30,225 bases of DNA from JAAYYM01 sp964483155 (lineage in GTDB: Bacteria; Bacillota; Clostridia; Lachnospirales; Lachnospiraceae): NCBI GenBank assembly GCA_964483155.1, contig CAZAAC010000031.1, forward strand, positions 1-30,225, in the 5' to 3' direction. A program made the position numbers and the translations under genes. The notes below the pieces were generated by a model. That model was not told the DNA's origin and searched no databases. It saw nothing but the letters and a program-made list of their open reading frames with translations. This document shows, in pieces, positions 16,200 through 24,409 of the stretch (the stretch's first letter is position 1; each line of letters opens with the position of its first letter).

Positions 16200-17018
16200 T
16201 TATACTCTATGCTTAAGCGTTTCCATATCTTCATCTTTTTTCAAAAGTACCCCGGCAAACGGCAACTCTTTTTTCATAAGCGAAACATCAATTCCACCAA
16301 GCTGCAAAGCCTGAACCCAGTCAATCAATTCAGAGGTACTCGGTTTTTTACGTATATCACGTATACTCCTAAGATCATAAAATGCATCCATTGCGTTCTG
16401 TAAAAGATTTTCTTCTACATTTTCATAATGTGTCTTTACAATTTCAGCCATTAATTCTTTATTTGGAAACTCGATATAATGAAAAATACAACGACGCAGA
16501 AACGCATCCGGTAGCTCCTTCTCTGCATTTGAGGTAATGATAACGATTGGACGCTTTTTGGCAGAAATAGTTTCCTTTGTTTCATAAATATAGAATTCCA
16601 TTTGGTCAAGTTCCCATAGTAAATCGTTTGGAAATTCAAGATCAGCTTTATCAATTTCGTCAATTAACAGCACTACTTGTTCTTCAGCCGCAAATGCTTC
16701 TCCCAACTTACCCAGTTTTATGTAACGTGCAATATTATCAACACCTTCTTCGCCAAATTGCCCATCATACAGTCTCTGAATCGTGTCATATACATACAGT
16801 CCATCCTGCGCTTTTGTGGTTGATTTTATATTCCAAATAATTAATTTTTTATTTAAGGAATCTGCGATTGCCTGTGCAAGCATTGTTTTCCCAGTGCCGG
16901 GTTCCCCTTTAATTAATAATGGTTTTTCAAGAGCGATGGCAACGTTTACTGCTGTCATCAATTCTTGTGAAGCCACATATTTTGTGGTACTTCCAAATCC
17001 ATTTCCTTCTACGCTCAT
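16200..17018 (-). CDS. MoxR-family AAA ATPase
   Basis: A 272-residue AAA+ protein. Walker A GEPGTGKT (38-45), Walker B VVLLIDE (115-121), sensor 1 with N164 in IITSNAEKELPDAFLRRC and the arginine finger R175-R176 are visible, and the small helical lid follows. MoxR proteins form hexamers that unfold or activate partners bound through VWA proteins, and the next gene encodes one. I start at the ATG at 17018, which has a GGGAGG site seven bases away; a frame opening at 17045 overlaps gpsA without a site. The neighbours on the upstream side are phospholipid genes, which does not identify the client. Confidence 0.92.
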   Translation of the reverse strand: MSVEGNGFGSTTKYVASQELMTAVNVAIALEKPLLIKGEPGTGKTMLAQAIADSLNKKLIIWNIKSTTKAQDGLYVYDTIQRLYDGQFGEEGVDNIARYIKLGKLGEAFAAEEQVVLLIDEIDKADLEFPNDLLWELDQMEFYIYETKETISAKKRPIVIITSNAEKELPDAFLRRCIFHYIEFPNKELMAEIVKTHYENVEENLLQNAMDAFYDLRSIRDIRKKPSTSELIDWVQALQLGGIDVSLMKKELPFAGVLLKKDEDMETLKHRV

Positions 17019-17038
17019 AGCAAAGCCTCCCGCTTCTA

Positions 17039-18046
17039 TTACCATTCTATATCGGAATGTTCGATCTTCTTATCTCTAATCATTAAATCCCTAACAGCTT
17101 CATCGGCTGATTTATTCTCAAATAAAACTGCATTGACCTGCTCAATAATTGGCATTTCAATATGATATTTTTCGGCAAGCGACACAGCTGCTCTTGTGGA
17201 ATATACACCTTCCACAACCATCTTGACCTCTTCCATTGCTTCCTGCATCGTGGAACCTTTTCCAATCAATATCCCTGCTCTTCTATTTCTGGAATGCATA
17301 CTGGCACAAGTCACAATTAAATCGCCGATGCCTGTCAATCCATAAAATGTTTCTGCTTTGCCTCCCATAGCAACACCCAGTCTTGTGATTTCAGCAATGC
17401 CTCTTGTAATTAGGGCGGCCTTTGTATTATCGCCATATCCGAGTCCGTCAGCAATACCAGCAGCAAGTGCCACTACATTCTTAAGCGCTCCACCAAGTTC
17501 AATTCCTAATACATCATTGCTCGTATAAACGCGAAACACTTCATTCATAAATATATTCTGCAGAAATTCTGCTGTTTTTTTATCATGCGAACCTACCACA
17601 CAAGTTGTAGGAATGCCCTTCCCTACTTCTTCCGCATGTGAAGGTCCTGATAAGACTGCAACATTTGCCTGTGGAACTTCCTCTTTTATAATCTGGCTCA
17701 ATGTATATAACGTATTTTCTTCAACGCCCTTTGCCACATCCAGAATAATCTGCTGCTCTTCTACTACATTCCTTAGCATATGGGCTGTACTTCTAGTAAA
17801 CGGAGATGGCACTGCAAGCACAAGCAGGTCTCTTCCTTTAACTGCCTCCTCTAAGTTTGTCGTAAAGCGCATATCTTCTGGTAATTTCACACCTGGTAGT
17901 TTTTCTTTATGTTCATGCTCTGTATTAAGCATTTTGATTTCAGCTTCGATTGCAGACCAAACAATAATTTCATGTCCATTCTTATATAGTAATAATGCCA
18001 GTGCTGTTCCCCAACTCCCAGCGCCCAAAATACTGACTTTGCTCAT
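17039..18046 (-). CDS. gpsA: glycerol-3-phosphate dehydrogenase [NAD(P)+]
   Basis: Reduces dihydroxyacetone phosphate to sn-glycerol-3-phosphate, the backbone for phospholipid synthesis. The 335-residue protein has the dinucleotide loop GAGSWG (8-13), the NAD-domain lysine K106 in DVAKGVE, SGPSHAEEV (133-141), the catalytic K189 in GGALKNVVALAAG, and GDLIVTCASMHSRNRRAG (241-258), all typical of GpsA. The ATG at 18046 has an AGGAGG site eight bases away; an earlier frame opening at 18073 overlaps plsY. It lies ten bases behind plsY, whose product uses the glycerol-3-phosphate it makes, so the pair feeds lysophosphatidate synthesis together. Confidence 0.97.
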   Translation of the reverse strand: MSKVSILGAGSWGTALALLLYKNGHEIIVWSAIEAEIKMLNTEHEHKEKLPGVKLPEDMRFTTNLEEAVKGRDLLVLAVPSPFTRSTAHMLRNVVEEQQIILDVAKGVEENTLYTLSQIIKEEVPQANVAVLSGPSHAEEVGKGIPTTCVVGSHDKKTAEFLQNIFMNEVFRVYTSNDVLGIELGGALKNVVALAAGIADGLGYGDNTKAALITRGIAEITRLGVAMGGKAETFYGLTGIGDLIVTCASMHSRNRRAGILIGKGSTMQEAMEEVKMVVEGVYSTRAAVSLAEKYHIEMPIIEQVNAVLFENKSADEAVRDLMIRDKKIEHSDIEW

Positions 18047-18056
18047 GGAATACCTC

Positions 18057-18734
18057 CTATTTGTCTGCTCCATCTACAGCTATTTTCTTTTCCTGGTTTT
18101 TTTTCGATAAATATGTTTTTCTTTCAGAATGCGTCAGTAATCGCTTTATATTTTCTTTATGCTTCCAATACGCCATTATTGTAAGGAAAAACCCAACAGC
18201 ATACATTTCATAAAGAAAAGCACGTGTCATTCCAAAATGTCCGGTTTCACCAAGCACAATCAATTCTATCATGAAACCAGCATATACCAGAAGTGAAGCT
18301 AGTGACACAAAATGTGTGATGAAAAATGTGGTGAAAAAAGTAAGCAGTCCCAGCACTAAACATAATGGATCAAAAGCAATAATCATTCCACCAGTTGCTG
18401 CGATTCCTTTTCCTCCCTTGAACTTCATATAAAACGGAAAATTGTGTCCGATTATAACACCTGCTCCCGTATATATTACAAGTAAAGGCAGGATATCAGC
18501 ATACTTTTCTCCAAATATCATTTTCATAACTACGACTGCAATAATGCATTTTAATGCATCTCCTGCAAAAACAATCAAACCAGCTTTTGTTCCAAGTGTT
18601 CTGAGTACATTTGTAGTGCCAGAATTTTTGCTCCCCACATCTCTTATATCGATTCCGTTTGCTTTTCCAACAAAATAGCCTGTTTGTATCACCCCAAAGG
18701 CATATCCCAAAACAAGGCAGATAAAACGTTCCAT
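18057..18734 (-). CDS. plsY: acyl-phosphate:glycerol-3-phosphate acyltransferase
   Basis: Transfers an acyl group from acyl phosphate to glycerol-3-phosphate, the first committed membrane-lipid step in Gram-positive bacteria. The 225-residue membrane protein has about six hydrophobic segments and the conserved cytoplasmic motifs GSKNSGTTNVLR (35-46), GHNFPFYMKFKGGKG (96-110) and ATGG after it. I start at the ATG at 18734, two bases from the der stop, with an AGAAGGGA site inside der; the longer frame to 18815 adds 27 residues that lie wholly within der. A charged C-terminal tail ends in KKNQEKKIAVDGADK. Coupling with gpsA is a common Firmicutes arrangement. Confidence 0.96.
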   Translation of the reverse strand: MERFICLVLGYAFGVIQTGYFVGKANGIDIRDVGSKNSGTTNVLRTLGTKAGLIVFAGDALKCIIAVVVMKMIFGEKYADILPLLVIYTGAGVIIGHNFPFYMKFKGGKGIAATGGMIIAFDPLCLVLGLLTFFTTFFITHFVSLASLLVYAGFMIELIVLGETGHFGMTRAFLYEMYAVGFFLTIMAYWKHKENIKRLLTHSERKTYLSKKNQEKKIAVDGADK

Positions 18735-18735
18735 C

Positions 18736-20058
18736 TTACTTATCCCTTCTTTCCCTAATGATAAATCTAAGAGGTGTTCCCCTAAAACCAAATGTATTCC
18801 TAATACGATTTTCAATATATCTCGTATAAGAAAAGTGCATTAATTCCTTATTATTAACAAAAATTACAAAAGTTGGAGGTTTAACTGCAACCTGCGTAAT
18901 GTAAAACAGTTTTAAACATTTTCCTTTATCTGATGGGGGCTGCTGTAAAGCAACTGCCTCCGACATGATTTCATTTAGCACTCCCGTGCCAATGCGAAGC
19001 GCATTATTTTCAATTACAATATCAATCAATTCAAATAGTTTATTCAATCTTTGTCCCGTAACAGCTGAAATAAAAGTGATCTCTGCATATGGCATGAAAG
19101 AAAGTACATTTCTGACCTTTTCAGTAAAACGATATATCGTTTTATCATTCTTTTCAATAGCATCCCATTTATTGACAGCAATAATTACACCCTTCCCGCT
19201 CTCATGTGCAATTCCTGCGATTTTAGCTTCTTGCTCTGTTACTCCTTCTACCGCATCTACAACAATAATCACAACATCAGCTCTCTCTACCGCACTGATT
19301 GTTCTGATAATCATATATTTCTCAAGTTCTTCCTTTACATTTTTTTTACGCCTGAGGCCTGCTGTGTCAATTAAAATATATTCTTTTCCATTATAGATCA
19401 CAGGGGTATCCACTGCGTCTCTTGTTGTACCTGCAATATCAGATACAATAACACGATTTTCACCTAATAACTTATTGATTATAGATGATTTCCCTACATT
19501 TGGTTTTCCTACAATTGCGACTTTAGGTCTATCATCCTCTTCTTCTTCTTCGTTTTCATCAGGAAAATATTTTATAATTTCATCAAGCAAGTCACCAAGC
19601 CCTAAAAGATTACTTGATGAAATGGGGATTGGTGTTCCAATTCCCAAATTATAAAATTCATAAACATCTGCCTCATATTTTTCAAAACTATCTACTTTAT
19701 TTACAACCAAAATTACAGGCTTAGAAGAACGTCGCAAAATATCTGCCACTTTCGAATCCGAGTCAACTAACCCCTGTTTTACATCCACCATAAATACGAT
19801 TACATCTGCCGCCTCAATAGCCATCTCGGCCTGCTCACGCATCTGCGATAAAATGATATCCTTACTCTCTGGTTCTATTCCTCCCGTATCAATCATCGTA
19901 AAATATTTATCCAGCCATGTAATATCTGCATATATTCTATCTCTTGTAATACCGGGAGTATCTTTTACAATACTTATCCTTTCGCCAGCCAGTGCATTAA
20001 ACAATGTAGATTTTCCCACATTGGGCCTTCCGACTATGGCTACTATCGGCTTACTCAT
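18736..20058 (-). CDS. der: ribosome-associated GTPase Der (EngA)
   Basis: An essential double GTPase that helps mature the 50S ribosomal subunit. The 440-residue protein has GTPase domain 1 with G1 GRPNVGKS (10-17), DTGG (57-60) and NKVD (120-123), an acidic linker EEEEEDDR (about 170-177), domain 2 with GKPNVGKS (184-191), DTAG (231-234) and NKWD near 295, and a C-terminal KH-like domain ending in LRFIIRERRDK. The ATG has an AGGAGAG site eight bases upstream. It lies between a DUF512 protein and plsY; der-plsY-gpsA is a frequently seen order in Clostridia and Bacilli. Confidence 0.97.
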   Translation of the reverse strand: MSKPIVAIVGRPNVGKSTLFNALAGERISIVKDTPGITRDRIYADITWLDKYFTMIDTGGIEPESKDIILSQMREQAEMAIEAADVIVFMVDVKQGLVDSDSKVADILRRSSKPVILVVNKVDSFEKYEADVYEFYNLGIGTPIPISSSNLLGLGDLLDEIIKYFPDENEEEEEDDRPKVAIVGKPNVGKSSIINKLLGENRVIVSDIAGTTRDAVDTPVIYNGKEYILIDTAGLRRKKNVKEELEKYMIIRTISAVERADVVIIVVDAVEGVTEQEAKIAGIAHESGKGVIIAVNKWDAIEKNDKTIYRFTEKVRNVLSFMPYAEITFISAVTGQRLNKLFELIDIVIENNALRIGTGVLNEIMSEAVALQQPPSDKGKCLKLFYITQVAVKPPTFVIFVNNKELMHFSYTRYIENRIRNTFGFRGTPLRFIIRERRDK

Positions 20059-20084
20059 AATATTCTCTCCTATTCATTCATCTA

Positions 20085-21437
20085 TCAATTTATGGTTACA
20101 GTTGCGCAATCAGCTGTCCCTAATATTGCTTTTATAAAATCCCATCCGCTTGATTTTACAATATCTACTTGTACTTGTAAAGCCTTTTCGATGTCCTCAA
20201 CCGTGATATCATCTAGCAGAACTGACTCTTTATTGCGTAACAGATTGACCGGTAGCAGAAGTCTGTCACCAAGTGATTTACCTCTTAATTGTGCAATAAT
20301 ATCTGTTCCTGTCAAAAGCCCTGATACTGTAATATTTTCGCCAAAAAAATAATTTGTGATTGGATATACATTTATAGTAATATCTTTTCTCAAAGACTCT
20401 ACGTGTGCCGCCATTTGCTTAATATATGGATACGTCAGCAAACCAGTTGCCATGGAAATTTCACTTGATATAAGTGATTTCGCATTCTCTTCAATAATTG
20501 CAATTTCCTGACAAGCGACTTCAAATTCGTCAAGTAATAGTCGAAGCATACCGACACCATTCTCAAGTTGCAGATAGCCATCATAGTTTTCTGCCATTGG
20601 CAATTCCTGATCTGCCAACAAATACAATTCATCTGATGCATGAACAAAATGATATCCATGCTCTGCATACATTTTCTCTTGGAAGGGAGCAATCACTTGT
20701 AAAATTTTAAGCGCATCCTCCTTCGTAAATGGTAAAAGTGGATACAATCCCTCTCGATATTTTGAGAGTCCCACAGGCACAACTGACACACTTTCCAAAT
20801 AGGGGGCATATTTAGATAAATCCTGCAAACTTCTCTCTAATTCTTTTCCGTCATTCATTCCTTTGCACAATACAATTTGTCCATTCATTACAATTCCCGC
20901 TTCAAATAACCTATCTACCTTATTGAGTGCCTCTCCTGCAAAGCGGTTGTTTAGCATCTTGCAACGAAGCTCGTGATTGGTCGTCTGAAAAGAAATATTA
21001 ATGGGGGAAAGATGATAATGAATAATCCTTTCAATATCCTTTTCACTCATGTTTGTTAATGTTACATAATTGCCTTGTAAGAAAGATAATCTTGAATCAT
21101 CATCTTTGAAATATAGTGTTTCTCGCATACCCGGCGGCATTTGGTCAATAAAGCAAAAAATACACTTATTACGGCAAGAACGATATTCATCCATCAAACC
21201 GCTTTCAAATTCCAGACCTAGATCTTCATCCGTTTCTTTTTCAATTTCTAGAAGCCACTCTTCCTTGTTCGCCTTTTCAATTAATACCTCAATATACTCG
21301 TCCTCTGCTAAGTACTGATAATCAAACACATCTTCGAGTTCAATTCCATTAATTGTAAGCAGATAATCTCCTGCTTCAATTCCAACTTCTTCAGCTATAC
21401 TATTGGTCTTAATATTCTTAATACAATGTTTCTTCAT
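20085..21437 (-). CDS. DUF512 protein with PDZ-like and radical SAM-like domains
   Basis: A 450-residue protein of unknown function. Residues 1-55 look like a PDZ domain (NSIAEEVGIEAGDYLLTING). A Cys cluster C88-x3-C92-x2-C95 in CRNKCIFCFID then matches a radical SAM iron-sulfur site, followed by PPGMRETLYFKDDDSRLSFL and the DUF512 region to the end (GTDIIAQL, LLPVNLLR). The family is widespread in Clostridia and often precedes der, as it does here by 26 bases. The ATG at 21437 has a GAAGGA site; an upstream frame to 21539 runs into the divergent promoter region and is not favoured. Whether it binds SAM has not been shown from sequence alone. Confidence 0.9.
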   Translation of the reverse strand: MKKHCIKNIKTNSIAEEVGIEAGDYLLTINGIELEDVFDYQYLAEDEYIEVLIEKANKEEWLLEIEKETDEDLGLEFESGLMDEYRSCRNKCIFCFIDQMPPGMRETLYFKDDDSRLSFLQGNYVTLTNMSEKDIERIIHYHLSPINISFQTTNHELRCKMLNNRFAGEALNKVDRLFEAGIVMNGQIVLCKGMNDGKELERSLQDLSKYAPYLESVSVVPVGLSKYREGLYPLLPFTKEDALKILQVIAPFQEKMYAEHGYHFVHASDELYLLADQELPMAENYDGYLQLENGVGMLRLLLDEFEVACQEIAIIEENAKSLISSEISMATGLLTYPYIKQMAAHVESLRKDITINVYPITNYFFGENITVSGLLTGTDIIAQLRGKSLGDRLLLPVNLLRNKESVLLDDITVEDIEKALQVQVDIVKSSGWDFIKAILGTADCATVTIN

Positions 21438-21501
21438 ATGCTTTTCCTTCGTGCTACTTATCCTATATTTTTTCAACACACATCGTAAATATTTTATGAT
21501 T

Positions 21502-21510
21502 AGTATACCA
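21502..21510 (-). promoter_or_regulatory. possible extended -10 promoter of the DUF512-der operon
   Basis: On the minus strand TGGTATACT is a near-perfect extended -10 box, about 65 bases ahead of the DUF512 start. No good -35 lies 17 bp upstream. It is back to back with the plus-strand promoter at 21522-21550. Confidence 0.4.
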
Positions 21511-21521
21511 CAAATTCCTTC

Positions 21522-21550
21522 TTGACGCGACAGATACATAATGGTATATA
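21522..21550 (+). promoter_or_regulatory. promoter of the PRPP-synthetase-like gene
   Basis: TTGACG (21522-21527, five of six) and TATATA (21545-21550) are 17 bp apart, with TGG before the -10. Transcription would start near 21557, downstream of two in-frame ATGs at 21522 and 21555, which supports the ATG at 21594 as the real start. Confidence 0.65.
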
Positions 21551-21593
21551 TTATATGGGATTAAAAGACTACATATCTAATTGGGAGAATAAA

Positions 21594-22781
21594 ATGCCAA
21601 ATACTAAATTTCTTAATGGAGTGCTTCAGGTAGCTCCGCTAAAAGTAATTGCACTGGAGAGTTGTGCCGACTTAGGCCAGCAGGTCAATGAGCATCTCGT
21701 GAATTTCCGTAAAATAACAAATACTGAATATAGTGACTCCCCTGCATTTATAGGTTATGAACAGGATAATTACCTTCTATCTTCTTCCTGCCCCCGATTC
21801 GGAACTGGAGAAGGAAAAGGGCTCATCCACGAATCTATTCGCGGTAAGGATTTATATATTATGGTCGATGTCTGTAATTATAGTCTTACCTATTGTGTGA
21901 ATGGTCTTGTAAATCATATGTCACCAGATAATCATTTCCAGGATTTAAAACGAATCATCGCTGCCGCCATGGGCAAGGCACATCGTGTAAATGTCATTAT
22001 GCCTTTTCTATATGAAAGCAGACAGCATAAACGTTATGCCCGTGAATCCCTCGACTGTGCTATTGCTTTACAGGAACTTGCTGAAATGGGTGTTGCAAAT
22101 ATTATAACATTTGATGCACATGACCCCCGCGTACAGGACTCCGTTCCTCTTTGCGGTTTTGACAACTTCACACCCCCTTATCAGTTTATCCGATCCTTAA
22201 TACACTATGAAAAAGATTTAATTATAGATAAAGATCATCTGGTTGTAATCAGCCCTGATGAGGGCGCAATTGACAGGGCCGTATATTTTGCCAATGTACT
22301 CGGTGTCAATACTGCTATGTTTTATAAAAGAAGGGACTACTCCAAAGTTGTAAATGGGAAAAATCCTATTGTTGCACATGAATTTTTAGGTGATAATATC
22401 GATGGTAAGGATGTTATTATTCTTGATGATATGATTTCTTCTGGTGACAGTATGATTGATACTGCAAAGCAATTAAAACTCATGAATGCAAAGCGTGTAT
22501 TTATTTGTTGTACATTCGGCTTATTCACTTCAGGTCTTGAAAATTTTGATAAAGCTTATGAAAAATGTTACTTTGACCGTATTGTAACAACTAATCTTAC
22601 TTATCACATTCCGGAACTTCGCCAAAAACCCTATTATGTTGAAGCCAATATGAGCAAGTTTCTTGCCTCTATTATTGATTTTATGAATCATGATGCTTCT
22701 ATGAGCCATGTACTCACAACAACAGAAAAAATACAAAGTATCTTAGCCAAATATAATGCCAGAGAAGAAGAGGATTACTAA
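21594..22781 (+). CDS. divergent ribose-phosphate pyrophosphokinase (PRPP synthetase) homologue
   Basis: A 395-residue homologue of PRPP synthetase, about 80 residues longer than the usual enzyme. Recognisable landmarks: VNVIMPFLYESRQHKR (132-147), matching the IPYYGYARQDRK ATP-binding motif but with the usual Asp replaced by His; DAHDPRVQ (174-181), matching DLHAPQIQ; SPDEGAIDRA (220-229); KRRDYS (245-250) in the flexible-loop position; and the PRPP loop LDDMISSGDS (277-286) in place of DDIIDTAGT. Extra length is at the N-terminus (about 1-80) and C-terminus (after 345). The start has a GGGAG site six bases away. It is the only plus-strand gene in the right two thirds, with its own promoter and terminator. 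It may be a true synthetase variant or a PRPP-related protein with changed activity. Confidence 0.82.
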   Translation: MPNTKFLNGVLQVAPLKVIALESCADLGQQVNEHLVNFRKITNTEYSDSPAFIGYEQDNYLLSSSCPRFGTGEGKGLIHESIRGKDLYIMVDVCNYSLTYCVNGLVNHMSPDNHFQDLKRIIAAAMGKAHRVNVIMPFLYESRQHKRYARESLDCAIALQELAEMGVANIITFDAHDPRVQDSVPLCGFDNFTPPYQFIRSLIHYEKDLIIDKDHLVVISPDEGAIDRAVYFANVLGVNTAMFYKRRDYSKVVNGKNPIVAHEFLGDNIDGKDVIILDDMISSGDSMIDTAKQLKLMNAKRVFICCTFGLFTSGLENFDKAYEKCYFDRIVTTNLTYHIPELRQKPYYVEANMSKFLASIIDFMNHDASMSHVLTTTEKIQSILAKYNAREEEDY

Positions 22782-22797
22782 TCCTCTTCTTCTCTTT
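22761..22797 (+). terminator. hairpin terminator of the PRPP-synthetase-like gene
   Basis: AGAGAAGAAGAGGATTA (22761-22777) and its exact complement (22779-22795) make a very strong hairpin around one central base. It contains the last five codons and the stop codon (22779-22781). The trailing tract is short (TTATA), so it may also serve the convergent laccase-family gene ending at 22806. Confidence 0.65.
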
Positions 22798-22805
22798 ATA
22801 AATCA

Positions 22806-23660
22806 CTATTCTGTTAGCGTCAAAAATGCTGCAAGATTGCCGCGCTTACCGTGACTCGCTCTGTGTGAAAATAAGATTTCCGGATTACAGCATGTGCATA
22901 TATCCGTCACTTCAATATTCTCACTTTTTACTCCTGCCTCTAGTAAAATCAACTCATTTGCTTTCCATAAATCCAACTGATACTTCTCATTTTCCTTTGG
23001 AAATAAAATTTTATCAATATCCTCGTAAGAAAATCTATTCTTAAATTCCATAGCTACATCTTGACTGATTTCATAGCATTCAACACAAATTGATGGACCA
23101 ATTGCTACTATAACATCTTCTGCCTTTGTACCATATTCTTCCTTCATTTTTTTTATAGTTGCATCCCCTATTCGGTCTACTGTTCCATGCCAGCCAGAAT
23201 GAGATAGTCCAATTGCTTTATTTATGGGATCAACAAAAAATAGAGGTACACAGTCGGCATAAAATGTCGTTAGTATCAGTCCCGGTACATTAGTGACCAT
23301 CCCGTCTACATCAAAAAAATTCTTCGGTCTGCTTAATCCATTGCCGCGATCTTTTTCTGTTATAACACGTACATTTGCTGTATGTGTTTGATCCGAAAAC
23401 ACCATGTCCTCGCAAGATACTTGAAGCGCTTTTGCAATGATACTAAAATTCTCATGCACTGATGCCTCGTCATCTCCACGTGAAAACCCCAGATTCATAG
23501 AAGCATAAATCCCTTCACTCACACCGCCCATTCGTGTTGAAAATCCATGAGTGATAAAATTGTATTTCGATAGTATCGGAAACGTCAAATAGACCACACC
23601 ATTCTGGTTATGAACTTCTAATTTTTCAACAAGTCCTTTTCTTTTAAACTCCAAACCCAT
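22806..23660 (-). CDS. YfiH/PgeF-family multicopper-like purine nucleoside or peptidoglycan-editing protein
   Basis: A 284-residue member of the laccase-domain family (DUF152, YfiH/YlmD). The metal ligands are H93 in QTHTANV, C137 in ADCVPLFF and H154 in GLSHSGWHGTVDRI. Family landmarks GFSTRMGGVSEG (39-50) and IGPSICVECYEI (188-198) are present. Published members act as zinc-dependent adenosine deaminase/purine nucleoside phosphorylase-like enzymes or edit peptidoglycan precursors, so the precise role cannot be fixed. The ATG has an AAAGGGAAG site. It is the last gene of the trmD-rplS cluster, 24 bases behind the YraN gene. Confidence 0.9.
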   Translation of the reverse strand: MGLEFKRKGLVEKLEVHNQNGVVYLTFPILSKYNFITHGFSTRMGGVSEGIYASMNLGFSRGDDEASVHENFSIIAKALQVSCEDMVFSDQTHTANVRVITEKDRGNGLSRPKNFFDVDGMVTNVPGLILTTFYADCVPLFFVDPINKAIGLSHSGWHGTVDRIGDATIKKMKEEYGTKAEDVIVAIGPSICVECYEISQDVAMEFKNRFSYEDIDKILFPKENEKYQLDLWKANELILLEAGVKSENIEVTDICTCCNPEILFSHRASHGKRGNLAAFLTLTE

Positions 23661-23684
23661 TCTTCCCTTTCTGGAAATCAGATT

Positions 23685-24041
23685 TCATCCGTTGTAATAA
23701 GAAAATGCATTCTGATACCACTCTAGATGCTCCCCTTTAATAGCTACCACATCAAACCGACAGGCTTGATCCTCGCCGATACCATGACACAGGCGATAAT
23801 AATCTGACACCTTGCATATTGTCCGTTGTTTGGAAAGGGTGACTGCCTCAATTGGCTCTCCCACCTTTCCGTCCTTTCGATATTTAACTTCTACAAATAA
23901 ATAGGTCCCTTTATAAAGACCGATAATATCAATCTCTCCAAAACGATTTCTAAAATTACGTTCTAGTATTTTTACATCTTGATTTTTCAAATAAAGGGCA
24001 GCCGACTCTTCATGACATGCACCAACTTCTCTTTTATTCAT
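23685..24041 (-). CDS. YraN-family (UPF0102) nuclease-like protein
   Basis: A 118-residue small protein of the UPF0102 family, which has a restriction-endonuclease-like fold. The active-site pattern is visible: GACHEESAALYL near the N-terminus, GEIDIIG with the Asp, and LFVEVKYRK with the E-x-K pair, followed by AVTLSKQRTI. It usually lies near rnhB, as it does here, and a role in DNA processing or repair is presumed. The ATG at 24041 has a GGGAAAG site; one at 24065 sits a few bases past the FlhB-like gene's stop without a clear site. Confidence 0.92.
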   Translation of the reverse strand: MNKREVGACHEESAALYLKNQDVKILERNFRNRFGEIDIIGLYKGTYLFVEVKYRKDGKVGEPIEAVTLSKQRTICKVSDYYRLCHGIGEDQACRFDVVAIKGEHLEWYQNAFSYYNG

Positions 24042-24068
24042 GCTTTCCCTTTTTATAATAATCATTAG

Positions 24069-24362
24069 TTACGCTAACACCTTGCTCCTAATACGCTCCA
24101 TGTCATCAACAAAAACAAGTATCTCTGCAACAACCTCATACAATTCAGGTGGTATCATGTCTCCTATTTCAAGCTTAGATAAGGTATTTGCAAGTTTTGT
24201 ATCTTTATGTATCGGTACGTTAACTTCTTCTGCTTTTTCAATAATTCTCTCTGCTATTTTACCCACTCCTGTCGCAATGACATGAGGCGCCTCATCACCA
24301 GGCTCATATTGCAAAGCAATTGCCTGTTTTAAATGATTTCGTTCTTTCTTTTCGTCTGCCAT
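24069..24362 (-). CDS. FlhB C-terminal-domain-like protein
   Basis: A 97-residue stand-alone protein matching only the cytoplasmic tail of FlhB, as in Bacillus YlqH. IATGVGKIAERIIEKAEE, VPIHKDTKLANTL and IGDMIPPELYEVVAEILVFV follow the FlhB tail from just after its self-cleavage site. The N-P-T-H cleavage motif and the membrane part are absent, so it cannot form the export gate on its own. The ATG has an AGGAG site. It comes 47 bases after a FliK-like gene, mirroring the partnership of FliK and FlhB in flagellar hook-length control. No other flagellar genes are in the window. Confidence 0.88.
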   Translation of the reverse strand: MADEKKERNHLKQAIALQYEPGDEAPHVIATGVGKIAERIIEKAEEVNVPIHKDTKLANTLSKLEIGDMIPPELYEVVAEILVFVDDMERIRSKVLA

Positions 24363-24377
24363 AATTATCTCCTACTT

Positions 24378-24409
24378 AAAAAAATACACTTCCGCTCATC
24401 AGGGCGGAA
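24378..24409 (-). terminator. weak hairpin with T run behind the FliK-like gene
   Basis: On the minus strand TTCCGC pairs with GCGGAA (24390-24409, eight-base loop); a run of seven T residues follows after five bases (24378-24384). The short stem and the gap suggest partial termination before the FlhB-like gene. Confidence 0.35.

Noticed and set aside
24069..24362. Degraded full-length flhB (pseudogene)
   Set aside because: The short gene has its own ribosome site and intact frame, no upstream membrane-domain remnants are present, and stand-alone FlhB tails are a known family.
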